Positions 1 to 8,475 of a stretch of DNA of 24,652 nucleotides are shown here, in pieces; the first letter of the stretch is position 1, and each line of letters starts with the position of its first letter. This DNA is from Russula earlei (lineage: Eukaryota; Basidiomycota; Agaricomycetes; Russulales; Russulaceae). The translations under genes and the position numbers were made by a program. Below the pieces are notes generated by a model. It was given only the letters and a program-made list of their open reading frames with translations, was not told the origin of the DNA and ran no database searches. The stretch is from contig JAGFNK010000710.1 in the NCBI GenBank assembly GCA_025769875.1, positions 1-24,652 on the forward strand, read 5' to 3'.

Positions 1-1
1 A

Positions 2-607
2 CCTGACCTAACTAATGGGTTCCCATCTGTCGTCACCACATACGGTCCTGGATTGCCCCCACTCATCGACTCTCAGTTCGAGCTTGTGCCGATCCCCTTA
101 CCCTTGACCTCTTCCTCACTACAAAAGATGCTTCCTATTTCCCGGAGGGCTTAGGCACACCTCCCAAAAGCCTACAATTGAAGGCCCTACCTTCGAACAA
201 GATCTGTCGCTCGAAGCCGAGGTCCTTCGTTGTACCGTAATTCGCCATCACAAAGGCATGGACAGATGGCCAATCAACTCGTCACGGCCAGAGGACCAAC
301 TACCACGACATGCTATGGGAGATCTGAGATAGCGAGGTCAAGCTGGCAAGGGGCTAAGCAACCAACAAACTCAACTCGGCCAAGAATCCTATTTCAGTCC
401 ATGCCACAACTGACCGAACAAGAACACAAGGATGCCAAAGAAGCAATTATGGATCCATGGTATCAATTCTCCCCTCGCGTCTCCAACAAATGTGCCTGGT
501 GTCTCGACAGTGACCACAATACCGTCGACTGTCCCAAAATTACCACCTGCGTCCTCTGCAACCGTCATGGACACAAGACAGAACTTTGCAGGACCCCACA
601 TCGATGA
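2..607 (+). pseudogene. Decayed ORF with two CCHC zinc knuckles, 3' end of gypsy-like element (family A)
   Basis: The last part of this ORF (about 400-607) reads as a nucleic-acid-binding protein with two zinc knuckles of exact CX2CX4HX4C spacing: CAWCLDSDHNTVDC and CVLCNRHGHKTELC. Coding-like sequence continues upstream but in changing frames: frame 2 to a stop at 152-154, frame 3 around 183-330, then frame 2 again, so at least two frame breaks are present. The ORF ends about 105 bases before a purine tract and the first base of a family A LTR, so it belongs to the 3' end of that element. Zinc knuckles normally sit in Gag near the 5' end. Either this is a gag-only, non-autonomous element or the element carries a zinc-knuckle ORF after pol. 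The upstream part lies outside the window. Seen: knuckles and frame breaks. Inferred: membership of the element. Confidence 0.6.
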
Positions 608-710
608 TGCAAGCCAAACAAAATATGCCGAGTTCCCCGAGACCAGCTCCCACTACCACACTCACCGCTGCATCTCCAACGTCCACCCCTATACAGGATA
701 AGACCTTAAC

Positions 711-717
711 AAGGGGG
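711..717 (+). other. Polypurine tract of family A element
   Basis: AAGGGGG followed by TAA lies immediately before the T that starts LTR A. The second family A copy has AAGGGGATAA directly before its LTR at 14889. Both copies therefore look like 3' ends, with the purine tract acting as plus-strand primer. The copia target duplication overlaps its last base. Confidence 0.6.
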
Positions 718-721
718 TAAT

Positions 722-1202
722 TGTTGAGATCTGCACTGCCCAGAGTCTCAGGTGTGTTGTGATGTGATCACAACTCGGATGCGCTGACGCGTCGGATCAC
801 CCGGACCGGGCATCACCCGGCTCAGCTCATACGCTGCAGCACGCGTTAGTTACATTGATAGAGTGATTTAGGACAATCGGTAGCTACTTACAACTGATCC
901 TCAGACTTACTTAGTGATCCGTGATGGTAGTTAACTGTACTGCATCTAGTGGCGGTCTCAGGTACTTAAGAACGCCACAAAGTACGTAGATCACTTCAGT
1001 TTTGTGTCAACCAAACTGAAGTGAGTATTTACACTATGACATCTTATCTCACAGTACTAACAACGCGTTGTAGCTATTGTCTGATAGGTACATTATTTAT
1101 ATTAGTTTTGTGTCAACCAAACTGAACTATTGTCTGATAGATCTGCCTGCGATCTTATCATCTGCTGCTATCTAATCACACATACTGCGTCTATTTTCAA
1201 CA
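722..1202 (+). repeat. Copia 5' LTR (481 bp)
   Basis: Matches 6363-6845 except for six small differences seen by eye: three single A indels, each in a C(A)GG context, one C indel and two transitions. Near the 3' end are two copies of an inverted repeat with arms AGTTT and AAACT (about 998-1023 and 1102-1125), and a repeated TATTGTCTGATAG. The AT-rich TTATTTATATTA near 1093 is a possible TATA or 3'-processing element. Confidence 0.95.
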
Positions 1203-1216
1203 GGTTATGGGCCCTG
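1203..1216 (+). other. Primer binding site, initiator-Met tRNA anticodon half
   Basis: GGTTATGGGCCCTG follows the 5' LTR directly. It is complementary to the anticodon-loop region of initiator methionine tRNA rather than its 3' end. This is the half-tRNA priming known for Drosophila copia, whose site also begins GGTTATGGGCCC. The match to known tRNA-iMet is from memory; the host's own tRNA is not in the window. Confidence 0.8.
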
Positions 1217-1442
1217 CCCGTATCTAAAATCCAGAGATCACCACACACGTTTATTCCTATAACACCTCCCTTCCCCACAAACCTCTGTTATCAGACGACA
1301 TCTTACTCCCTTGGCCCCTGGAACCAAAGGATTGACGCGTGCGCAGTTACATCACGCGTCAAAGATTACTGATTTGATCTCTAATTGATCCGGCTACAAT
1401 TGCTCCACTGGTCCGGATTGGCAATTCACCTCATTACATCAT

Positions 1443-2546
1443 ATGGCACCCACATTCACTATCCCCTCGGGAACACCCCTGGAGATCTTAGATTCATCAA
1501 ATTGGACTACTTGGTCATTTGCTTCGAGGCCATTACCTGAATGAATGGTTTCCGGCATCATCTTATCGATACAAAACCCTCTGGAGATAGCAATTGGGAC
1601 GTTGAAGAAGACATACTGTTAGGGCGTCTTCCAGCTCATCTCCAGAAAGATATATACGCAGAGATAAGCGATAACACCAAGTTCGACACCTGTAAACTCA
1701 AGTGGGAACAACTTAAGACTACTTGCATCGGCGTTGGATCTATGTCCCTACATAACTCTTGGACCGCCTTCACGCGTTTTGATCTAGATGACACCAGCCC
1801 GATGTTCCCACAACTACAGAAATTGAATGATACTAGGATCAATCTTTAAAACAATGACATGCCCGTCACCGATCTCCAATTCAGTCTCACTCTAATTCAG
1901 TCACTTCCCAGCTCTTACTCTGGTCTTACGCAAGCTATCCTCGGCTCTAATCTTCCAAACAAGCTTTCCCCGAAAGCCATTCAGGAACACATTCTCAATG
2001 AAGAGAGTCGTCGGGCCAGCTCCTCCGCTTCCCTTAACAAAATTGCTCCGGTCAAGAAACAGAGCGATAAAAACAAAATAAAATGTTATTATTGCAACAA
2101 AACTGGTCACAAGAGTCCTGAGTGCCAGAAGAAGAAAAAGGATGAGGAGGAGAAGGCGAAGAAAAAGAGGGAGTCCGGCGCGGACACTAACAGAAAGGTC
2201 AACGTGCACATAGTAGAGACTACTGCTACAATTACGGAGATCTCGGATGATGAAAATGACATTTGCATTTCCCTTTACTCGGCGACTAGATCGTGCTGGA
2301 TGATTGACTCAGGAGCCACCCATCACATCAGTCCGTTCTGGACCAACTTCATCACTTACACTCCGGCCACCGGATCAGTTAACCTTGGTGGTCACGCTAT
2401 CATCAAGCAGATTGGGACCGGATCTGTATCTGTCCTACCGTCTGGAGGCATGGGGAAGTTTCCATTAACCCTCACCGATGTCATGCATGTTCCGGAAGCC
2501 GACGCGCACTACTTCTCAGTCAGCACGTTGCTCCGAAGGGGGGGAC
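1443..2546 (+). pseudogene. Copia gag and protease segment (broken)
   Basis: ATG at 1443 opens a typical copia Gag start (MAPTFTIPSG, then NWTTWSF). A one-base loss around 1516-1525 moves the frame. TGA at 1538-1540 sits where a Trp would fit (TGG to TGA), and TAA at 1847-1849 interrupts Gag without changing frame. Further on are a CCHC knuckle CYYCNKTGHKSPEC (about 2081-2122), a Lys/Glu-rich basic stretch, and the protease active site motif DSGATHH (about 2305-2325). The frame is cut at 2546 by the family B solo LTR and resumes at 3380. Role by family: capsid and polyprotein processing in the virus-like particle. Confidence 0.9.
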
Positions 2547-3374
2547 TGTTATGAACCAAGGCCAAGTCCTGACCGTAGATGGTCCTATTTCACTCAAGAG
2601 AGACCTCTCTCATTTTGCATTACCAACTCCCTTCTGTTTTCTGGGCTATCCCCCCTGCAGTGCAAGATATCGCTATTGCAAAGGCACTATAACTCGACCA
2701 GGCACCCGTTTCCTAATCGGGTATCATCGCGTGGCAGCCACATGGCCACCCAGCCACCAAGGACCTGAAACAGTGGCACAAACTCTTAGAAACTGTTGCA
2801 TAAATCATCTGACGTCATCCAGGCTCCAATGGCATCATAGCTGACTGAGCGACTCCACAGTGACCTCATAGGCTCACTAAGCACTCCACTGTGACATCAT
2901 AATGATGTCATCGCTCCACAATGATCAGTAATGCGCTCAGTAAGCCTGAAACTTGACACAAGCAAGTTTATGCCTCTGTAGTCCTATTGGATGGTACCAA
3001 AGAGTCTAGAATAGTCCCAGTTCTTTGTAATTGACCCTGTACACTGTATATAAGCCCCAATGAAGTATGGCAGTCGTCAGACTGTCCATTTGTGATACTC
3101 TCATCCTCCTGGGTACTCCCCTGCGACCGCTCAGTTTAAAGACTCCTCTCGCCTCCAAGGTACTCTTCAATGACCGCCTTGTTTAAAGCCCTTTTGCTGC
3201 ACTGGCCTCTGCTCTTCGCCTCTGCCTCTTGCAACACCTACCAGTCCCCATCTGGTACCTCCTCGTCGTTTGGCTCGTCCTCCTGTTCAACGCCGCCTTC
3301 ACCGCGTACCATCTGTTCCAACCCTTGCCCACCTGCTCCTGAGTCCTTAGTGATCAGCAGTACGTGTCTTGACA
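2547..3374 (+). mobile_element. Solo LTR, family B, inserted in copia pol
   Basis: Starts TGTTATGAACC and ends GTGTCTTGACA, flanked by the perfect 5-bp duplication GGGAC (2542-2546 and 3375-3379). Length is 828 bp. Joining 2546 to 3380 restores the copia frame, which fixes both ends. Relatives are at 7253-8214 (minus) and 23852 onward (plus), sharing the TGTYATGAACC start, the TCTTGACA end where visible, the TATA region and the hairpin after it. No internal domain remains, so recombination between two LTRs probably removed it. Confidence 0.92.
3047..3084 (+). promoter_or_regulatory. TATA box and downstream hairpin in family B solo LTR
   Basis: TATATAA at 3047-3053 is followed 18 bases later by CAGTC-GTCA-GACTG (3071-3084). 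The same arrangement is seen in both other family B copies, so this is probably the core promoter and the start of the R region. Confidence 0.6.
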
Positions 3375-3379
3375 GGGAC

Positions 3380-4341
3380 ATATCACTTTTACTCAGAACG
3401 CGTGCCAAATCTACTACAAAGATCAGAAAGTCGCGCAAGGATACCTGGAGAATAACCTATTCTATATTGACTTTTCATCTCCAGCCCTACACGCGCAGGC
3501 GGGGGTGCTACCGCTTAACATCTGGCATCAGCGCATGGGACATATGTCCTCACGCGTGCTAATCAAATACGCTCATTCCGTCAAGGGAATCTTGCTTAGT
3601 TCAGCGGATCGCGATCAGTCACCTTGCCCCGGGTGTGAACTCGGCAAACAGACGCGACTTCCTTTCCTGGCTTCGCCTAAGCGATCGGATCAGCGTCTAC
3701 AGATCGTGTATACTGACTTAGCCGGTCCGATGCAGACCCGGTCGATCCGAGGTGCAACTTATTGGGCAACGTTTATCGACAACTACTCCCGTTATGGGGT
3801 AGTGTACTTCCTCAAAAGTAAAGATCAGTGTGCTGATGCGTTCAAAAAATATCTCACGTGGTCAGAAAACCAGACCAACGATAAGATCAAAGCACTACAC
3901 TCAGATCGCGGAGGGGAGTACTTGTCCGGTACCCTCAGATCGGTCTTAGATCAAAAGGGAATTGAGCATAGATTGACAATGCCAGGGTCACCACAGCAGA
4001 ATAGCGTAGCGGAGAGATGGAACCGGACCCTCGAAGACAAGATGCGCGCTATGCTACACGGCGCCGGTCTTACTCTGGGTTTCTGGGAGCTTGCTACTGA
4101 CGCAGCAGTCCATATCTACAATCGCACTCCTACACGCGTTCTCCGGTGGAACACACCTCATTCAGTCTGGATGGACGGACAAGTTCCGGACGTTTCCTAT
4201 TTCCGCGTCTTTGGATGTAAGGTGTATGTACACACGCCAGCTAACAAACGGAAGAAGCTCGATCCGAGATCGGTCGAGATGATTTTTGTTGGGTACGAGT
4301 CTGGATCTAAGGGTTACCAACTCTGGAATCAATCCACCTGA
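3380..4341 (+). pseudogene. Copia integrase segment
   Basis: Continues the protease frame after the solo LTR. It shows the N-terminal HHCC zinc module (HQRMGHM with CPGCELGK) and the DDE triad: Asp in YTDLAGPM, Asp in HSDRGGEY, Glu in NSVAERWNRT. The GAG-pre-integrase and core domains look complete. TGA at 4339-4341 ends the segment in a conserved position; the frame is open again at the next codon and runs into reverse transcriptase. The context fits Arg CGA to TGA. Role by family: joins the cDNA to target DNA, giving 5-bp duplications. Confidence 0.93.
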
Positions 4342-5448
4342 AAGCTGTTCTTATCGCGCGATGTCACTTTCGATGAGCGCATACTGCCTGCTAGGGGAGA
4401 CCTTACTGACACTCCTCCTCCTGCACAACCCTTGGTCTTCACGGGACCGGTTTCTTTCACTGCCCCACTTCCGCACGAACCGGATGGCTGCGGACTTAGT
4501 CCTGCACCTCCGGAAACCCCACTAGATCCCAATACACCTAATTCACTTTACCTTACCCCTCCCACTCAGCCCTTTCCACATACTCCGCCACACCGTGTTC
4601 AGCCTGTGCGCCAAGTCCGCTTGCGCCAGCCTCACTCAGCATTGCCGGGACCATCCTTTGGTCCACCGCGTCCACCCTCACCTAGGCATCTTCGCCCTAA
4701 CCTGCGTTCTAATCCTAGATTTCTCACTTCTAACGCAAATGCGGGGGGGCGCCTATCGCATACGGCACTATTAGCGACGGCAGAGGCGATCACTCCGGCT
4801 ACGTTTCGGGAAGCGATGTCCTCGGACTCCGCCGATCAATGGAGAACCGCGTGTCAATATGAAATTGATGCACTCGCTAAGAATGGTACCTGGGAGCTTG
4901 TAGATCTGCCGCCGGGCCGCAAGGCCGTGCGATCTCGATGGGTGTTTGCACGCAAATCTGATGGTAGATTTCGCGCGCGTTTAGTCGCAAAGGGGTTCAC
5001 CCAAGTGGAGGGGATTGATTATGATGAAACTTTCTCACCAGTTGCCAGATTTGAGTCTTTGAGACTGCTCCTAGCGTTGGCCGCGCTAGAGGATTGGGAG
5101 ATCCATCAAATGGACGTCAAGTCGGCGTTCCTTAATGGCACACTGGAGGAAGAGATCTACATGGAGCAACCACAAGGTTTCATCACTCCGGAACAAAAAG
5201 ACAAAGTCTGTCGGTTAAAGAAGGCTCTCTACGGCCTCAAACAAGCCTCGCGCGCATGGAACTTACAGTTTCATGGAGTTCTCACTGGGCTCGGCTTCAC
5301 GCGCACGCACTCAGATGCTGGGGTTTATCATCGCCAAGACGCGGGGGGAACCATAATCATTATCCTCTATGTCGATGATGTCACCATCTTAGGCGATTCA
5401 CTCCCACTGATTGCAGACATTAAGAATTCATTGTCCACTGCACTATGA
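4342..5448 (+). pseudogene. Copia reverse transcriptase segment
   Basis: In the same frame as integrase after the TGA. A Pro-rich linker (about 4430-4720) precedes the RVT_2-type reverse transcriptase, with landmarks WELVDLPPGRKAVRSRWVF, LVAKGFTQVEGIDYDETFSP, QMDVKSAFLNG, ALYGLKQASRAW and the catalytic YVDD (about 5370). An apparent one-base insertion near 5438-5448 breaks the frame shortly after YVDD; the next part continues one frame over. Confidence 0.94.
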
Positions 5449-6324
5449 AATGACTGATCTAGGCGAGATCGACTCCTATCTTGGGATTCGTGTCACGCGT
5501 GATCGCTCGGCTAAGCGACTAGACATTGATCAATCTAGGTACATCTCGGAGATCGTCAATCGCTTCGGGATGGCGGATTCCAATCCGGTCCGCACTCCGC
5601 TGCCCTCCGGGGCAGATGTCCACTTGGTCAAGCACTCCGGGGAGGCAACGCCTGATGAAATAAAGCATTTTCAATGCATCATTGGCAGCCTTCTCTATGT
5701 GCAGATCGGGACACGACCAGATATATCATTTGCAGTCTCTCAACTTGCCCAATACTCATCCAATCCCTCATCGCATCATCTACGCCTTGCCAAATACGTA
5801 CTATCTTATCTTAACAGCACTTCAGATCTAAAGCTGCGTTATGATGGCACACGCGATACCGGATTACACGGGTACTCCGACTCTAGCCTCGGAGACAATG
5901 CAGATGACTACTGTTCCACCTCGGGCTATGTCTTCCTACTTTCCAGCGCTGCGATCTCCTGGACCTCACGCAAACAGAAGACTGTTGCCCAAAGTACCAC
6001 TCAAGCTGAATATATGGCCTTAGCCGACTGCAGCTAATCAAGCCGCGTGGTATCGGAGCTTCTTCTCCGAGATTGGCTATCAGATCTCCGATCCGATTCC
6101 GCTTCATGGTGATAACAAAGGCGCCGTTGACCTCGCGCTCAACCCAGTCACCGGAAGACTGGTCGAAGCATATCCCTATCAAGCATCACGCCATCCGCCA
6201 ATACATTGAGGACGGACTGATCATACTTATCCGTACTCCCACAGGAGAGATGCTTGCAGATGGTCTCACCAAGCCGCATACTCACGCGCTGCTCCAGGAC
6301 CTTCGTCGATGGGTTGGGTCTTAA
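5449..6324 (+). pseudogene. Copia reverse transcriptase end and RNase H segment
   Basis: Continues the polymerase (EMTDLGEIDSYLGI) into copia RNase H, with the Asp in HGYSDSSLG, the Glu in QAEYMAL and the Asp in LHGDNKGAVDL. The frame breaks at the stop 6035-6037 within ALADC and again near 6150-6170, before KHIPIKHHAIRQ and the C-terminal ADGLTKP motif. The final stop is TAA at 6322-6324. RNase H degrades template RNA during cDNA synthesis. Confidence 0.93.
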
Positions 6325-6355
6325 TTGATCTAATCTACCGACTGTCCTTAATCAT

Positions 6356-6362
6356 GGGGGGA
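6356..6362 (+). other. Polypurine tract of copia element
   Basis: GGGGGGA directly precedes the TGTTGAG start of the 3' LTR, the position expected for the plus-strand primer. It is short. Confidence 0.65.
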
Positions 6363-6845
6363 TGTTGAGATCTGCACTGCCCAGAGTCTCAGGTGTGTTG
6401 TGATGTGATCACAACTCGGATGCGCTGACGCGTCAGGATCACCCAGGACCGGGCATCACCGGCTCAGCTCATACGCTGCAGCACGCGTTAGTTACATTGA
6501 TAGAGTGATTTAGGACAATCAGGTAGCTACTTACAACTGATCCTCGGACTTACTTAGTGATCCGTGATGGTAGTTAACTGTACTGCATCTAGTGGCGGTC
6601 TCAGGTACTTAAGAACGCCACAAAGTACGTAGATCACTTCAGTTTTGTGTCAACCAAACTGAAGTGAGTATTTACACTATGACATCTTATCTCACAGTAC
6701 TAACAACGCGTTGTAGCTATTGTCTGATAGGTACATTATTTATATTAGTTTTGTGTCAACCAAACTGAACTATTGTCTGATAGATCTGCCTGCGATCTTA
6801 TCATCTGCTGCTATCTAATCATACATACTGCGTCTATTTTCAACA
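6363..6845 (+). repeat. Copia 3' LTR (483 bp)
   Basis: Near-identical partner of the 5' LTR with the same TG/CA ends. It is followed by the second GTAAT duplication (6846-6850), whose final T is also the first base of LTR A. Confidence 0.95.
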
Positions 6846-6849
6846 GTAA

Positions 6850-7252
6850 TGTCACAAGGACCGGCAAATCAGACCGGACTGGCAACCAGATAAGCCTACC
6901 TGGACAAGTCTCAAGTTTCCCGCGTGTTCTATGACTCTCATATAGCCTCACACATACCAGACGTTTCCAGCATGTTCTTGTTCAATCACCTTGCCTCTAC
7001 CTCACAATTACTATTTAATATAATACTCTACATGTATATAAGACTGTTACTTGACGAGAACAAGCTCTAAACTTGTTCTCCTGTGAGATCTCACTGGTTT
7101 TCTCGCTTCAGAACTTGTAGGCTTGCAAGACATCAAGCAATCTCTCTGAGATCTCTCCCACTCATAAGTCTTCTCAATGTGAAGACTTATTTGTAATTCC
7201 CCTCCTCTGCGGAACATATTCGCCTTGGCGATATCGTCTCTGAGATCCCCGA
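6850..7252 (+). repeat. Family A LTR (3' LTR), first part
   Basis: Starts TGTCACAAGG and aligns by eye along its length with 14889-15383, sharing for example GCCTACCTGGAC, CCAGCATGTTCTT, the TATA region and CTTGTAGGCTTGCAAG. It is interrupted at 7252 by an antisense family B LTR and resumes at 8220. The two parts total about 494 bases, against 495 in the other copy. Confidence 0.88.
7035..7080 (+). promoter_or_regulatory. TATA box and downstream hairpin in LTR A
   Basis: TATATAAG at 7035-7042 is followed by a 9-bp perfect inverted repeat, GAGAACAAG (7056-7064) and CTTGTTCTC (7072-7080), with a 7-base loop. The copy at 15075 has the same layout. Confidence 0.6.
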
Positions 7253-8214
7253 TGTCAAGACTCACTGTTGAACTATCCAGTTCAAGAGCGAGGGATAAGC
7301 TCGAAGACGAGTCGGTAGATGTCCAAGACCGCGTGGGCAAAGAGTAGAGTCCAGAGTAGTAGCAGATACCAAAGAGGTACTGTTACCGGGAGAGTAGAAC
7401 AGTTACGCAGGGAAGAGGCCAGTTTAGTCACAAGGGGACGGTCCTTAAAGGAGTATCCCAGGGATAGAGAGTGCCGTAAACAGATGGACAGTCTGAGGAC
7501 TGTCCGCTACTTTATTGAGCGCTTATATACTACAAGAGAACTGCTAAATAGGGAACAAGTCATAACCTTGTTATCAAGCACAATAGAGTGATGAGTAAGA
7601 AGTCGGAGGACACTTACTGAGCATGCTCAGTCATGCTCAGTAAGCTGCTGAGTAAGAAGGCTCCTCTTGATGAGTAAGAGCTTCCCTTGTCCACGTGTTC
7701 ACTGCTTTAGTGCACGTGCGAACACCTGATTCATTTCCTGTTAGTTAGTTTAGGGCCGGTCGTTTGAGGACTTGTAGTTTGGTTAGGGGATAGTGTTATC
7801 TTATAAGGCCCTTATATAGTTCTATTAGGGTCCTTAGAGTCAACCCTAATACTTCTATTAAGGTCCTTAGTATTGCCTTATAGTCCGTTCTATAGTTATT
7901 AGAGTTAGTCTAATAACACATTGTAGGGCCTTTGATACTAGGTTAGTGTCTATCGTAGAGCTTCTAGGGTCATTCCAAAGGGTTCTTAGGAAGGCCCTAA
8001 TACTGTCTTTTGCTGCTAGAAGGGTTGCCTTTAAGTGGGGCTTGCTGTATGTCGATTGTGCCGAGAATTGCTTGCGCAACAATGCACGCGCAATATTGTG
8101 GACACCTCTACTCACCCCTTTTGCTCGTATGAACAGGGTGACACCATGGAGGCTGGGTTTCCTCCTATAAGGAAGGGTCCTTCAAGGGCCCTCTCCGGAG
8201 AATGGTTCATGACA
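7253..8214 (-). mobile_element. Solo LTR, family B, antisense inside LTR A
   Basis: On the minus strand it starts TGTCATGAACC (8214 downward) and ends GTCTTGACA (7253). It is 962 bp long and flanked by the perfect duplication CCCGA (7248-7252 and 8215-8219). About 800 bases match the reverse complement of 23852-24652. It includes a minus-strand TATATAAG at 7522-7529, the hairpin at 7486-7505 and a longer palindrome at 7613-7644. No coding domain remains, so it is a solo LTR. Confidence 0.92.
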
Positions 8215-8219
8215 CCCGA

Positions 8220-8310
8220 AACTCGCGAGGACTTAGTGTCTCGCTCGACTCGCTACGCTCATCTCGTGCATGAACTGATTTGTCAGCGACACCGCCCCCA
8301 GTCGGTGACA
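8220..8310 (+). repeat. Family A LTR, second part
   Basis: Continues LTR A after the inserted LTR and ends ACCGCCCCCAGTCGGTGACA, matching the end of the copy at 15383 (CAGTCAGTGACA). The ends TGTCAC and GTGACA form the short inverted terminal repeat of this family. The sequence after it (8311 on) belongs to a Harbinger-type element, so the retroelement probably inserted at or in that element's end. Confidence 0.88.
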
Positions 8311-8318
8311 TTTTATAT

Positions 8319-8375
8319 GCTTGTGATTTGCATATTTGCTTGTGATTTGCATATTTGCTTGTGATTTGCATATTT
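8319..8375 (+). repeat. Left terminal tandem repeat, 3 x 19 bp
   Basis: Three perfect units of GCTTGTGATTTGCATATTT at 8319, 8338 and 8357. Each contains ATTTGCAT. The same unit is found inverted at the other end of the transposon, so these are candidate sites for the Myb/SANT protein or transposase. Confidence 0.85.
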
Positions 8376-8475
8376 GTGTGTGTTGCACATGTGTAAGCCC
8401 TTTGTCAGTACCTTTTTCACCTTCACTTCGGCATTGCCCCACACTTTATTTTCCTGATCCTGATCATCACCTCCC

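Larger units (their letters stand above)
722..6845 (+). mobile_element. Ty1/copia LTR retrotransposon, full length but defective
   Basis: The element has two near-identical LTRs (722-1202 and 6363-6845) starting TGTTGAGATC and ending TTTTCAACA, flanked by a perfect 5-bp target duplication GTAAT (717-721 and 6846-6850). Between them are a primer site, gag, protease, integrase, reverse transcriptase and RNase H in copia order, and a purine tract before the 3' LTR. An 828-bp solo LTR (2547-3374) interrupts the protease-integrase region. Without it and its 5-base duplication the reading frame resumes exactly. It inserted at the purine tract/LTR boundary of the older family A element. Several stops and frame breaks mean this copy cannot make a full Gag-Pol. 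Confidence 0.96.

Noticed and set aside
2547..3374. ORFs at 2551-2844 and 3170-3562 as separate genes
   Set aside because: They lie within a solo LTR with exact duplication, have no domains, and one runs across the LTR edge into copia integrase in the wrong frame.
7047..8170. Short ORFs in the 7-8 kb region
   Set aside because: They fall in LTR A and the inserted family B LTR, differ between copies and show no domain.
8319..8375. Possible CRISPR-like array of short direct repeats
   Set aside because: The 19-bp units are contiguous with no spacers and have inverted partners at 12206-12243, so they are transposon ends. The setting is eukaryotic.
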